From positions 24,809,722 through 24,873,721 of the forward strand of contig NC_049912.1 in NCBI RefSeq assembly GCF_001411555.2: a stretch of 64,000 bases of DNA. The letters are read 5' to 3'. Below, one piece after another: positions 11,501 through 25,600 of this stretch. Source of the DNA: Juglans regia (lineage: Eukaryota > Streptophyta > Magnoliopsida > Fagales > Juglandaceae). Position 1 is the first letter of the stretch. Each line of letters starts with the position of its first letter. The notes under the pieces were generated by a model. It was not told the origin of the DNA, ran no database searches, and saw only the letters and a list, made by a program, of their open reading frames with translations. The position numbers were made by a program, and so were the translations under genes.

Positions 11501-14500
11501 AGGGCGTTATGCTCAAGAGAGGCTATATCATTTCCCAATGAAGCTATGGCAGGAACATATGCAGACAACTGAGCCTTCACTCCCCCAAGTTCACTTTCTA
11601 AGAAGTTTACTCTTTCCTTCATCCTTTCAATCTCCATACTTTTTGCAGCAGTTTCATCTTCAAGAACCTCACAAACTCCAACAAGCTCTTGAACCTTATT
11701 TTCTAGTAAGACTTCACAAATGGCAGAAATCTGGAGATCAAAACAAAACGAAGTAGCCTCAGCCTCCCAAAGTTCAAATTCATCTCTCTTCTCTTGCATT
11801 TCCAAACTCAAATTCTCTTCTCTAATTCTGTGTTCTTCAATTTTTAAATGTAGTATTTCTAATTCAGAATCCATATTTGCATTCACTTCACGGAGGTGTT
11901 CAATATCTTTTTCCTGCATTTTGCTATCTTCAAACACTTCACTAATCTGTTTCTCTAGATTTTCTTTTATCAGTTTTGATTCCTCACATTCCATCTTCAA
12001 TTTCTCAACAGTCCTGCACAATTCAACGTTTGACTTCTCTTTAGCCTTTAGCTTCTGTTCTGCTTCTGAGAGCTCTGTTGACTTCTGTCTCAGAAATTCC
12101 TCTCCAACAAAAATTTGATTGCATAGTTGGTCATTCAAGTCTTTGGCTTCATTCAGCTCCCTTGCCAGACTTTCTACTGACTCGTTCAGATATTGATTTT
12201 CTGCTTCTTTCATTCCCAGCTTCTTCCCCAACATTCCAACCTCCTCCTTTAGATCACTGTTGACCACATGGAGACTGCTGATATTTTCAGTAAGTGCTTT
12301 TAGTTTCACAAAATTCTCAGTAGCAAAGCTCTCAAAAACCAAAGAGAGGTTGCTGAGAGCTACTGTTTCATGGAGAATAAAACTGTTTTCCTCTTCAAGG
12401 ATGCTTTTTTCCTCACTTAGGTCTGAGATTTTCCTGAGCAAAGATTTCTTCTCTTCAAGCAACAGGGAATTCTCTTCCTGCAATACCAAGTAAGCACCGT
12501 CCAAAATTTTCAGCTTCACATGTTGGGTTTCCAATTCAACCTTTAAAGCATCCTCCTGATGTTTGCTCTCGCCAATTTCCAATCTCAACTGCATGTTCAT
12601 CTCTAGAAGCTCCTGCTTGTTATTTTGCAGCATAGCACTCTGCTCTGTCATGACCTCAAACTCATGTTCAATGAAATTTTTCTCCAACTCTAGCTCTCCA
12701 CTCTCTAGTCTCAGTTGCCCAAGTAAAGTTAAGAGCACTGAATTCTCAACCAGCAGCTCCTGCTTCTCATCCCCAATTCTCAACAGAGAACCTTTTAAAT
12801 CTTCAATACTATCCAAAACATCTGACACAGGTATATGCTCCAGAGAAATCTTATCAACATGCCTATGATGTGGATCAATTTGAATCGCCCTGAACACCTG
12901 ATGAATTACCATCCTCAACTTTTGGATTTCGTCTAATAAGAACTCTGCTTCTACTTGTTGCTCAAGATTCTCACACTCCAACTCTGTAATCAGTTTATCA
13001 GAAAATTTGGATGCTTCAATATGTTTTTGACATTCAATCACTTGAGCTGCATTCTTTTCTTCTAAATCTTCTATAAACTTCTGCAGGATGAAAATATCAA
13101 CCTGGGCAACAACTGTTCTATCTATCTCTTCTTCAAATCCCTTCTTCCCCAACCTACTTTCTTCTTGCACGGTAAGGACTCGGTTTTCCAAACCTGCCAA
13201 ATGAGCCTGACTTGACTGCACAAAACTAACACGCTCTTGTTTTTCCAAAAAGAGCGAACCCTGAAATTCTACTAATTGGCAAAGGGTCAATTCTTTCTCC
13301 TTCTCAAGATCTGAATATTTTTCTTCTAGTTTTGTAAACCTCTTTTCCAGGTTCCCAAGTCTCTGTTCAACATTTTCCAACTGAGATACAAGGGCGTGTC
13401 TCTCATTTAGAAGATTTGACTTTTCATCACTGAGCAACTGGTATAATTCTTCTAAGCTCTTAGATTTTTCCCTCAAACCTTCAAGCTCCATATTTGCACC
13501 AGAGAGAGAATTCTCTAGCATGGTGTTCTTCTCCCAGAGCTTCTGCATGTTCTCAGTGATAATTTGCAACTGCAAAAGCAGAGCGGCTTTTTCAGCAACA
13601 AGCGTGGATTTATCTCCATGGAGAAACTGACAGGACTGCTGCAAATTCATGACTTTCTCTCTCAATCCTTCCAACTCATGATTTAATCCTGTCAAGGAAT
13701 TCTCCAGAACAGCATTGTCTTTCAAAAACTCATCCATAGGCTTCAACTTCGCATGAAGAGCCTCTCTCTCGTCTCTTTCCCTTTTGCATACCTCTTTCAG
13801 CATTGTGTTCTCATTTCGCAAGTCCTCCACTTGTGACTCAAGGAATTCAGGATTCAGACCTACTGACTCCACTTGCTCCATAATGGCCTGGTATCTTCCT
13901 TTCAAGCCCTTGATTTCCTCCTTCAAATGGTAAACCTCCTGCTGAAGGGTATTGCTCTTGTCTGATTTTAGTGCAACCTCACCTTCAAGTTTCTCTTTCA
14001 TCGTCTTCAAGCTAAAGACTTCATTTAGTATATTGTTTATTGAAATAGAGGAAGAAAACTTCAGTTCATCCAGGCTCCTGTTTTCTTCCTTAACCCTTAG
14101 AAGTTTTTCTTCCATTCCATGTTTGCAGATCTCCAAGTCTTTCAACATCTGAAGCCCATTTTTGAGCTCCAAAGTCAGAGCTCTCTGCTCCTCTTGAGAT
14201 TGAGAGTGTGACTTCTTCAAAGCCTGGAGAGTGGCTTCAACTTGCTCAAACCGTGAGTGCTCCTCTTGCATTAGATTTTGTAATTTTTCCAACTCATAAT
14301 GCTTTTCCGAAAGTTCTTGATCCTTCACCGCAATCTTCTGTACCAGATTGTTAGCTTCTAATTGCAGAGATTGATTTGATCTCTCCAATAGAAGACACTG
14401 TTCTTCTGCAGTCTTCAATTTTACAGCTCCCAGCAGAATTTCGCCATTCATACGTTTGGCATCTTCTTCGGCATTAAACAGTTCACTTTCCATCTTAGCT

Positions 14501-16676
14501 ATTATCTCCAAGCACTGCTTGTACTGAAGTGCTGCAGCTTCTTTCTTTTCAATTAGTTCCGAAAGAGCTTGCTTCAGTGTTTTAACTTCAGTTTCTGTTC
14601 CTTCAATTTGCTCATTTAAAATTCGAGCATTTTCCTCAGCAAGTGAGATTTTAGTCTCCAAAACAGATATCTTCTCAACATATTGCTTGTACTGGAGATG
14701 GCCCACCTCCTTTTCAGCCTCTAATCTAGAAATTTCTTGCTTGAGATATTGGTTTTCATTTTCTGCTTTAATAGCTTGCTCATCAAGCCCTTTTGCATCC
14801 TCTTGGGCAACAGATAACATTTTCTCCAGGCAAGATATCCTTTCCAAACACTGATTGTATTGAAGAAGACCAGCATCCCTCTCAGCTTCTAACTCAATTA
14901 GGGCTTCTTTCAGTATGTTAATTTCAATTTCGGCTTTGCTTGCTCGTTCATCAAGGCCAACAGCATCCTTTTGTGCAAGATCAAGCTCCCTCTCCAGATA
15001 AGATAGCTTCTCCAAACTCTGCCTGTATCGAAGAAGAACAGCTTCCTTTTCAACTTGTATCTCTGCTAGGGCTTTCTTTAATGTCTGAACTTCAGTTTCA
15101 GCTTTCCCTGAATGCTGAGAATCGGAAAGGACCTGGCACTTGTTTTCACATGATTTATGAGAGAACCCATCTTGCAAATCTTGTTCGCTCTCTTCTGCTT
15201 CATATACATTCAGGCCTTTTCTTATCCTTCCTTCTGTAACATTTGAGTTTTGGGGCATCACTTCTCTAGACCCAAACATCTCATTGAGCTGTTTAAGATC
15301 CCTTTTGCTTATTATAGCATCACATTCTTCTGAATTCTCTCCACCTGTTTTATGTAAGATGGTTGAAGAGAACCCTAGTGCATCCTTGAGCAAGCCATCT
15401 GGGTCTACTAATGCACGAATTGGATGCAACATTTCTGATGTATGAGGTTCAGCCTCAGGACCTGAAGAACCTGAGGTTGAATCATCAGCCAGCACATAAG
15501 GCATGTGGTTGGGAAATGCTTCTTCCATGGTTTGATGGGCCTGGCAAAGCTCCACTGTTGCATTATTGTATCTCTCAGCTAAAGCACGGTAAGCTCGGTA
15601 GAACTCCTCTACCAATTTCATAAGCTCTGGGCGTTTCTTGTAGTACATTTCTGCCCTCCTTGCAAAAGAATCTGCATCTTCTTCAATGAGCTTGATCATT
15701 GCTTTGACTTTGGCATCCATCTCTGTAGCAACAGATTCAGAGTCAGTTGAGAATGTCATATGAAGTAGCATGAAGATAACATGTGCACATTACAAACAGG
15801 CACACGAATGTTCACAAACAGGCATAGAGCAGCACATCCAGTTGTTATCCTGTCTTAAAATTTTTAAGTGATCAATAATGCCATCCAACCTTCATGGATC
15901 ATGACCCATGGAGAATCATCATAACTACACCTTTAAACTATAAAAGTGAATTTACTGCCTACAATGTCTATCGTTTACAACAAAGGTGATTATTTATTGG
16001 GTTATGCAAATCTATTTTGCATGTATAACAGGTGCAATCATGTGGCAATGGAATAGAAAGATGTGTTATATTACAGCCTCTCAAAAATACCAATACAAGA
16101 CTAAACAAATGAATATACAAGAGGTGAAGTAAATGGCAAATTCAGGAACATAGATGCACAGCCATCTGAGTTGGTTTCAACTGGTGACGAGGTTATGAGG
16201 AAAGCAACAAAAATGAAATGGCAATATATAAGAACATACAAACAGAAGTAAAATATCTTGCCAAAATTGCAACAAATTGAAGGCAGTATGTTCTCATAAA
16301 GAATTGTTCAACGAGGATCCCGCAATGCTCATCATATGGTTTCAGTTTGGGGACACACTCAGTTGAAAGATTCCAGACTAAAGTGAGGTCCTTATATTTA
16401 CTAGAGTCTAATACGCCCTCTTTAAGTTGATTTCAGGCCCTAGAGCAGTAACCAGTAGTAATTAATAGGAATCAAACACCATCAATGATACATGTAAAAG
16501 AGCATATATGAGCAAGAAACAAAATTGTGAGACCACAGTGATAGGAAATTAATTCTCCGAGAAAAATTAACACCTGTAAGATTTTCTTGAAGCCATTTGG
16601 AATTCTTCGGGCTAATGTGGCTGTCCCACCACCAAGAGTATAAGCGTCTGGACTCAGAATGTAATGAGGTTGCCAT
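8592..16676 (-). CDS. NET1: NETWORKED1-type actin-binding coiled-coil protein (NAB/KIP1 domain)
   Basis: Three coding exons on the minus strand, 16676-16574, 15722-11461 and 9773-8592, join in frame to 1848 residues. Exon 1 encodes MATSLHSESRRLYSWWWDSH and SPKNSKWLQENLT. Exon 2 continues EMDAKVKAMIKLIEEDADSF, ARRAEMYYKKRPEL and FYRAYRALAERYN. Together these form the NAB (KIP1-like) domain, residues 1 to about 95, which in the NETWORKED superfamily binds F-actin. The rest is almost wholly heptad-rich coiled coil, ending in a basic and cysteine-rich tail (KKKACFCCCTRPSTNGD). NET1 proteins of Arabidopsis are about 1.7-1.75 thousand residues and link actin to plasma membrane and plasmodesmata, so length and architecture fit NET1A/NET1D. 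Residues encoded at about 15080-14411 form four tandem repeats of about 56 residues. The 103-bp first exon splits the NAB domain, as is usual in this family. A SINE lies in the last intron. Exact paralogue is uncertain. Confidence 0.95.
9774..11460 (-). other. NET1 last intron (1.69 kb)
   Basis: Donor GTAGTA follows GAAAAG at 11461 and acceptor CAG precedes GACAAAGAAG at 9773. Phase is 0 on both sides. It contains one full-length SINE (10856-11085) and otherwise AT-rich sequence with no gene. Confidence 0.8.
10856..11085 (-). mobile_element. tRNA-derived SINE, full-length copy
   Basis: On the minus strand it starts AACCCTTAGGGGTTGGCTCA, carries an A box (GTTGGCTCAAGTGGTAAAGG, 11074-11055) and a B box (GGTTCTAATCC, 11025-11015), and ends AATAAAAAAAA. 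It is flanked by the target-site duplication TTCAAATAC at 10847-10855 and 11086-11094. Pol III boxes, A-rich tail and TSD together identify a tRNA-derived SINE of about 230 bp. Its 3' 98 bp closely match the second copy at 39813-39910. Confidence 0.88.
14411..15080 (-). repeat. Four tandem repeats (about 168 bp, 56 residues) inside NET1
   Basis: Successive units begin KALAEIQVEKEAVLLRY, KEALIELEAERDAGLLQY, KQEISRLEAEKEVGHLQY and KQALSELIEKKEAAALQY. Each continues with a segment like LEKLSYLERELDLAQKDA or LERISCLEKMLSVAQEDA. The unit length of 56 residues is eight heptads, so the coiled-coil register is preserved. Confidence 0.75.
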
Positions 16677-19600
16677 GACACCAGCAAGGAACAACAGCAC
16701 AACTGATTTTGACTTGGAAAAAGCCTGGCGCTTATACCAGTATTAAGTAACGGATCCAGGCTAGAATATCAAATTAATATATCGCACCGCCCAATTATAT
16801 TCCAGATGACGGTTACGGCTCTATATTTCTCACTGCTAGCACCTAAACACCAAGATCAACAATGGAAAATATCAATGTAAGTAAATTGGAGTTTGATCTT
16901 CAAAATCCTAGAAAGTTCACATAATTAGCATCTTCAATATAAACGATTAAAACTCCTTAGAAAAATACATCTTCACTTAAGTTCGTGCTACTCCTTGCTT
17001 CAATAGCCTTCAAACTTCCAAATTAACCGATCCACAGGACAGGACCACGAGGAAAAAAGATAAAATAAATTTTAGAACATCATGAAGTAATTAAGTAAAT
17101 TGTCACGGAAATGCTGGAACCAAAAACACGAACACCAGGAATGCATGACACTATCCGCCACAACTCAGTTAAAAGCATCACCAAAATCAGCAAGCACTGT
17201 CATATAAAGGTACATTGAGGGATCGATACGATAGAGAGAGAGACAGAGAGGGAGAACTCGTGACCAAGTGAATCCAGAACTTAAAAGAAGCACATACATA
17301 CAAACGGTTTTCGATAAAGATGTAATATACGCCTTTCCAACGCTTTCTAGTCATAATATATGCATGGCCAGCAAGCGAAACTACCATTCAAAAGAACGTA
17401 AGGGTAGTAATTATGAACAGATGGGTCTCAAAACTGCATACAAAAAAAAGAAACCAAAAACTAAACCTTTATGAACTTTAGTGTGATAGTATCATCGTCA
17501 ACTTACCAAATGTCTGAAATCCAGTGATGGGTTATGAGTATCGGATGCAGCAAGCAGAGCTACCATCCCAAGGAACACAAAATCACAAACTTCAAAAAGA
17601 GGGCAGCAACCAACTCTGTAAAAAAATTGTTATTTATGAACCCACTTCGATCCAGTACACACGAGAAGAATGGAAACTGACGATGGGCTTTTGGCCAGCA
17701 GCTGAAATACCAGAACTACTGCTGCCTATCATTCTTCTGACCCCATTCTCTCTCTCTCTCCCGAATGGGTCCTTTGCATTATATTAAGAGATTTGGCACT
17801 CACTGTTTAACGCCTCATCAGCTGTAAAGGAGGACGGACTGAAAAACAAAAAAGGTACGACGAAATATTTAATTATTTTTTTCGAAATTTAGAATAGAGG
17901 ACATAATTATATGTATTTTGAGTATGCGTATGCGCTCAAAAAATCTTAAAGATAAAGACTTCCTTTGCTGTTGATATCGTTGTTGAGCGATACGTTCTAA
18001 CTAACTACATGGGATTTATTTAGTAAACAGTCGTATTCTATTGGTGTTTTGCTGTCTTCTTGTCGTTACTTCGAGCGTAGAGTTTGGTGATTTTAAAAAG
18101 AAAAAGTGAGTCTTGCGGAAAGCTCTCGTACTTCTTTTAAAAAAATTATTATAAAAATATTTAATTTTTTAGTGATTGTTCTAATATTTTTAAATATAAA
18201 TATACGAATCTTATAATTATATCATTACTCATATATATATATATATATATATATCTTAATTTTTTAAGAAAATGATCAGCCGCATGCAATTCAACCTCTA
18301 TACGTTATCAACGCAACACATTCATATTGTATAGTCGTGCATATTGGTATTTTTATGCTACATAGTTTGTCTCAACTTGGTGACATCTTAATCACATGAT
18401 TTATGTGATAACTTATCAAGATTTGTCATAATTTCGAGAAATTTTATTTTCTAATCACATGGCTTGAAATTAAATGATTTAGAACACATCCATAAATATG
18501 TTAGTTTTCCTATTGGAAATAGCACAAAAGATCATTATTCAATTTTAGAATCTAATTAATTACATCAGCGCACACACATATTATATATATATATATATAT
18601 ATATTATCTTGAGGAAAGAGTGGAATAATGTTGTATGAATCACCTTTTGATCACCACCTTTTAGCGGCTACGTACAGCAAAATCACCATTGTAAAGTACC
18701 TTTAGCGATAATTCATAAAACAATTTAATGATAATTATTGTTCTTAATTGTCCTATTAATACTTTGGTTATTTATTTAGAGTTGTCTTTTATTTTGGCTT
18801 AGAAACATCACATGATCCTGTTGGTCGCAGCTTATATAATGATCTGTGCGCACATGGAGTTTTTTTAAAAAGTTAAAAAGCATTATAGGTCCCATGCACT
18901 TAACACGGTAATTATGATATACCTGCAATTCTTTTATAATTATTAAATAATGAGAAATGATTTCTATAATTCTTTTATAATTATTAAATTATGAGAAATA
19001 ATATTTATAATTATAAAGTACGTAAACGTCGCATAATTTAAAATAAAAATAAGATTTATATGAAAAAAAAATTAATTTTTTAATAAAAAACTCTACTATT
19101 TTTCAAAATGAATACACAGTACTTGCACAACTCATGATTGTATCTCACATTACTTTTAAACAATTAACCAATACAAGAATGCCACTTTATTAAAAATAAA
19201 TTTTAGCTTTTGCAAAACTACCATTTATTTAATACAAACTTGTATAAGATCAGTTTTCATTTTAATAACATGTGGGGTGTATTAATAAGCAAGTCTACAA
19301 ATTGATTTTATATATATATATATGAATGTGAATGGCCGTCAGCATAAACATGCATAGTGTGTCCATGCATATATGCCAGCCGGTCATGGACCACCATGGC
19401 TCAACCTAAGGTTTGTGGGTGATACAATAACTGAATATATATATATACATATACAAAAATTTTATGTGCAATCGCTTTTATATATTCATTATGTACTCTA
19501 TTAATATGATTGACTGCATTATTTTTTTTAATATAAAATAATTCATTTGGCCAATCATATCAGTGGAGTGTATAAAGAATACATAAAAGTGACTGTACGT

Positions 19601-22600
19601 AACAGAATTCAAAAATCATGATTAAATATGCAATTTAAGTTGCTGGAGGAAATGGTGGATTGGTGGGAGTGAGAAGGAAATATGATCTAGTACTGATCAT
19701 CTGTTTTTTCCTCACCTAAAAAATGTATCATCAACATCCTACATTTAGATTTTGTAGGTATATATCGTTTTCTTTTATTTTATTTTATTTTTTTATTGGT
19801 GTGGTAAGCAGATTTTGTCAAGGGGGAATGTATGAAACTAAAAGGGGGAGATCAGTCGAGAGAACTGTAGATAATAATCATAGAGATCATGTTGTTATCT
19901 TGAAAAGAAATGGGAGAATTTGTTAATCATGAGCAATGTTAGAAGCATCTATAGCATCATTTGATGGGTTAGGTTGTATTAACAAAGGCTGACCAAGATC
20001 ATCAGGGTTGTGTTATATATAGTTGCTTCCTGGCCTACTCATGAGTTGCCAGAGTAACAAGGAATTACGTGAATTTCAGTAATTGTTTAGGTATATTAAT
20101 CATTGCTGTCAATTAGTTTTCATCCTAAATTTAATGTAAATCCACAACACGCTTATTATCATTAACGCCGCTAGTTCAAAGGAATCATGGCAAAACTCTA
20201 TTGAAATGTAGAAGAAGATCCTCTCAAATGAGAGCGATAAATATATAAAGTAAACCCTACAATATTTATTGTTTTTTGTATAAATATTTCAAGCAACGTC
20301 ATTAAATAGCAATAAATACTATAAGATCTATTTCATGTATCTATCTCTATGTCTGTCCCACTTGATACTCTCAAGTTTGGACAATAACCCGTGAAAACTT
20401 TATTCTTAAAAGGCAATCCACCTATTGATCATCCTCATGGAATCTGGTTTTGCATTACAGAAACAGTATTGTTAATGGTTTGAAGTCGCTTAGCCCTCCA
20501 TATCAAAGACGACAAAGCAAAACCCTAGCTTTGCGGTAAATTTTATCGACCTTTTTTTTGTCTTTTATACCAAGTACTTGCGATGATTTGATGATATATA
20601 CTACCCACCAAAACCTTATTGCTTTGAAGACGGTACTAGAGCTGTAAATCACGAACCCATATGATGTGATCTCTCACTCTCACTTCATAAAGTATTTTTT
20701 TTTTTGGGTGGCATCTTTATAAAGTAATTGAATGGGAAGAGATTGATGGATGAGAGCCATATGTGAGTGAATGTGGTATAAAACCTTAGCTAGCCCCATA
20801 TCTACCTAGCTCCCTTCATTCACACTTATTCGGAAACTAATTATATCTACCTCCCAACAACCATTATTTATCTTCATATTACAAAAAGTAATGGGGAGAG
20901 AGAGAGAGAGGTTTGCTTAGATTAGGGCATGTTTAGACTTGTTTTATCCTTGTTATTTAATTCATTGGTTTATTTGTTTAGCTTATTGTATAGGTTGTTT
21001 TATTTAAGTTGATTTTGATGCCTGAGATGGTTTTTTTTTAATATCAGTAAATCTTAAATGTCATGTTTGTTATCATGGTATTCTTCTACCATAAGCGAGG
21101 ATAATCAATAAAATTGAGATACCGTCCTCTTAAAAAAAAAAAAAGAGAGAGAGCTTGGATTCGACCCAAGAGAGAGAATTCACAGTGTATTTTGGTTTTT
21201 AATGTCTTAGCCAGCTATGCCACCACCTTGTTACAGTGAAAGGTATTGAAAAGTTAATAACACCATCATAGATTTTGCTGGGTTTTCTGCCACAAAGTAA
21301 AAAAGTGAAGAATTAAAATGGTAATATGTTTTGCCCCATAAACTGCCAAGCTGAAAAGAAAAAGCCATGGCTCTCCATATCTCACCACCCACATCATGTA
21401 CAGGTTGTTTAGTAACTTTATTCCACATGGCTGCAGGGATTAGTGGTGCGAGGTTTTGGCAAAGGTACATTACTTGCAAGAATTGTTCGAGAATTTGCAT
21501 GAAAATTAATGAGGTTGAGACTTGAGAATGCCTAGTTTAATGAGACGTATTAAGCATTGGGTGGATCTATGATCGACTTTAAGCTTTCATAGGCTTCAAA
21601 ATCCTAGCCTTTGCTAAAGAACGCCATTTAGAACAAGCAACAAGACATCTCTAAAGTCTCTAAACTAAACATATTTTGTACAACATTGGCATCTCTTGGT
21701 TTTGAATAATAGTACCACGCCTTCTTAATTTGTCCCCTCATTTTGACCGCTCATGCATTTAATTTTTTTTAATAGTTAAAGAAGTGACTATTAGTGTATT
21801 TATATTTTTTTAAAAATATATTTAAACATATTCGAAAAAAAATACAATTTACATTAGACAGAATAGAAAGTGGACACATGCATGCCACAGAATAGCACCA
21901 CTCCTTGGTTTTATGCTCACACTTCCAAGTTTTGATTTCCCTCTTTTGTTATGTCTTGGGCCTTTTGGCTCTTACCTCACTTCGTCTCGTTTTAGTTTAC
22001 TACGTTTTGGGGCTTAGCTTAGTCAGTCGGCTTTGGTTTCAAGTACTTGCAAGAGTCAGAAGATCCGAGTCCTATGAACGGAAACCAGCTAAAGTCCAGT
22101 TCGTATTCCTTCAACCCATTTCAAATGTAAAGGTGCCCTCCAACATGCTCCACTAATCCACGCCATCCTCTACAAGACTTGAAGGGCAATTCCAGCATGA
22201 GCAACTACTCAACTTTTAGACAGGCACATACCCAAATCAAGCAATGCTCATAAGATCTCATAAAGATGGTGATAGAAGCATTTATAGAAGGAAATTTTTA
22301 CATAGTTTTGAAATTTCTTCTAGAAAAATAAAAAAAAAAATGATCCAAGAATGATAAAAGTGTCACATTTTGCATGATGGAATGAGAGCGCCGTATGTAG
22401 CTTTATTTTTTACAGAACCTACCGGGTCAAACTTCGAAAAAGAAAAGCAATGAACTACAATAACATATTTTACAATAGTATGCGTTATGAGGTCAAGATT
22501 ACATTATTACACAGGTAAGCAAGGCGGGCTAAGATGGGACATGAACTTGACAAAGATATATTTCAACAGAAAAAAAAAAAAAGATTGGAACAATATAATT

Positions 22601-22625
22601 TGAATTTTATACGGAATTAAACAAT
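16677..22625. other. NET1 upstream region and spacer up to TCX2
   Basis: About 5.9 kb with no supported gene. The first kilobase must carry the NET1 promoter and leader, including a GA-rich tract near 17233-17252 and CT-rich DNA near 17745-17761. Farther on are AT microsatellites (about 18231-18254, 18583-18603), a MITE-like block at 18.95-19.15 kb, GA runs near 20893 and 21144, and low-complexity AT-rich DNA. Open frames at 17524-17787, 19723-19926 and 21905-22156 show no family resemblance. Confidence 0.65.
18950..19155. mobile_element. MITE-like AT-rich element (same family as 4424-4600)
   Basis: Contains AAGTACGTAAACGTCGCATAA at one side and TTGCACAACTCATGATTGTA at the other, with an AT-rich core including AATTTTTTAATAAAAAACTC. 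The copy at 50350-50530 shows the same order of motifs (GCGTTGCGTAATCATTTTAA to TTACACACTTCACGATTATA). It is non-coding. Confidence 0.45.
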
Positions 22626-25600
22626 TTAGTGCTTGGGAGTGAGAGAAGGAAACGAAGGAATTGATTGTAATATTAGCTTCCGGCCACTCCGGCGACTAGG
22701 AGATGACCCAAAACCACTATGAGGGGGAGAGACCCTCTTTCTATTAGGAGAAGCAGACTTGATGCCAGTATTAGGAGAGGTGTTGCCACGCAGAATCTCT
22801 GGCATTTCATCTTCAGGGACCGTTTTGGAATGCCTCTCAAACTTGGGTAGGGATCGGAGAATATTTGGCTTTCCAAATTTTTGGCTGGTATATAATCCAG
22901 AAGAAGACCCCACAGTAAGAAATGAAGATCTTGGCGGTTTGCAATTTGAAGAAAACGGAAGTGGAAGCGCCGGTCTGGCACATAAAATTACTATTTAAAA
23001 ATCCATTAAATTGCATGTGAACATCATTAGCCAACAAAAAAGTTTGAAAATTGAACCTGCTAAGCCGTAATGGAGTTGTAGGAAGAGTTGAAGCTGGATT
23101 CTGCTCTTCATTGTTCTGATTGTCTGATTTCTGTAAAGCCTTGTCCATGACGCTATTTTCACATGCATCTGTTTCTTCTTCTTGGTCAGCTTCTACACCC
23201 ATTGGAGCAGACTCTGCATTAAAAAAAAAAAATACTAAGAACATTGACGTATAAAGTTCAGACAACATCAGCAAGACAATTACAGCATTTTGATGGAACA
23301 CTGATAGAAAAGATAAATAAAATAAATAAAGGAAAAGGGATAACTTGATGGTTTCAGCAGCAATATGCACCAGGATTCAGGGTACAGACTCACCATCCTT
23401 TCTACCAAACGCATTCTTGCACCCTTCACATCTGCAGCCAATGGAGCATCCAACTCCACCCTTCAAAAGAACACCAACATTTCTGAATTAGATTATATAA
23501 GGAAAGTATAAGCACAGACTCTGCTGACTACTGAGGGGAAAACCTGATAGCATTCACAGTATTTCTTGAGGCAATTTGATTTCTTGCAGTTGCATCCCCT
23601 TTTATGTCGTGCCGAAGCAGGGGTTTTGCTGGATTCATCCTGCAAGAAAAATAAACAAATCAGGTTTAATTGCACTCCAACTTTCTTGTCAAGTAAAGAG
23701 TAAAGCCAGTCTTATTATCTAACCCCAATTTCGGTTACAGATTCAGAGCTCCTAATCACTTTTGGAGCAAACGCTAGAGGATTGCGGGACTCGATCTGTT
23801 TACGAGTTGCAAGAACGGTGTCTTCATGAATAGGCTTGTTGAAGCATTCTTGACATGAACATGGCTCTATGCAGTAAACACCAGCAGCAAAGCATTCACA
23901 GTAACTGAATGGAAAAAGTATGGAGCAAAATAATAAGCATGAAAGTACTAAAATGAAAAGGCCACTATAAGTTACAACCCAAACCTTTATGACACATATC
24001 CATTACCACTAATGCAATATATAAGCAATGCACTGGAAACGGGGGAAAAAAAAAAAAAAAGTGAGAGGAAACAACTACAAGGACTTGAGGAAAAGTAGGG
24101 TAGCAGATGCCAAGACAGAAATATTACTCACCTTATGAGATTAAAGTATAGTACAGTATCTTGAAATACGGTGAAGAAAAAAATATGCAAACGGTAAACA
24201 ACTCTAGTTTTTGAAGGCTTGCTTCATGGGTAGGTGGGTTGGCCATCAGCTTCCCCATAATTCCCCCCTCTTCCACTGCCCCCTCCTCCCCGCCCAAATA
24301 GAGGCGAGAATGAGAAAAAAACCATTTTGGTCCACAAGCTAACTGGCTCCTTTGATTCCAGATACTTTCATGGAGGCCTTTCTTTTTTTTGGAAAAGTTA
24401 TGGACACAGTTACAAGTAAATACTCCCATGACATGTTGGTTAGTTGGGAAATACTCGTGAAAAAGAATCATTTGTCTCCATCAGTTGGCCTCATACTCAA
24501 CTCCTTTCTTTTCTATCTTTTTTTTTTAGGTAAGTGGAAATTTATTGATAATAGAAAAATAGAAGCAATACTTCTTTTCTTTCGATTTTACACCCACTAA
24601 ACCCTCTATCAAGCTCTTGTAACCATAGCATGCCCTTCTGGTGATCACCTGTGGCCTTTGTAGGCCAATTTTGAAGCTGGCCATATGAGAATATGTTAAG
24701 GCCATTACTTGAAGCCCCTCAAAGGTCCAGGCACACTGTGTTTTAGGTTTTAAGTGTAAATCATACCACCACCAAGGGCTTGTCTATGTTGAAATATGAT
24801 AATTTAAGACAATAAAAACAAAGAAGAAGATAATTTTAGACAATAACTCTCACCTTGACACTCATAGAGCAAACAAGATTAGTCAACCTAACACAAACCT
24901 GGGCTTCAAAATGAAAATCTACTTCAGTTAAAAACTGATAATCAGGCATGGTAAATCCTAAGCTCGAGGTTTGACTTATGTATGAAAGAAATGTTAAAAC
25001 TTACAGTTTCAAACACTTTGATTTCTTACAGTTGCAACGCTTGCAGGACTCACTTTCTCCAGCATGTTCCAACCTGCGCCTGCAAATCCAATCCAAAATT
25101 GTCAGGTGACAAAGAAACCAAAAAAGTAGAAAAGAAAAATCTATGAAATAAGATATGAAACGAGAATGAATAATATGTAAATAGTTGGGCATACCTCTTC
25201 TTTTTGGGGCTATTCTGATTAAACTCATCACTAACTAAATATGCTGATCCCTGAGACACATCTTCTACATGAGAAATCCCATTTTCAGCAAGTTCTGTGT
25301 CTCTCTCAGAAGAAGAGACTGAAGTCAAGGATATACGAAGAGGTTCTTGACTGTTTGTAGGGGAGTTAAGGGAAGCAGTTGAGCTGGGTAGATACAATTG
25401 TTTTCCAGAGGACAAACTTTCATGCTTTACATTTTTGTGATCCTTTGAATTTGTTGCAAGAGCATTTAAGTGCAAACCAATTCCAGGTAGAATGCACCGA
25501 GAGGAATCCCCACTAGGTTTAATTGGGACCAGCTGCTTATCATAACAGGCAATCTTCTCATCAGATTGCAATAGCATAGAAGAACTAAGATTCGAAGCGT

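Noticed and set aside
11538..15623. Many plus-strand open frames in the NET1 region
   Set aside because: They are antisense shadows of the 4.26-kb NET1 exon.
20735..20835. Possible miRNA-like word CTAGCTCCCTTCATTCACAC, resembling the complement of the miR159/319 core
   Set aside because: Several mismatches to the known mature sequences and no convincing long fold-back partner nearby.
21905..22156. 83-codon plus-strand open frame in the NET1-TCX2 spacer
   Set aside because: No family resemblance, no promoter or splice context, hydrophobic and low-information composition.
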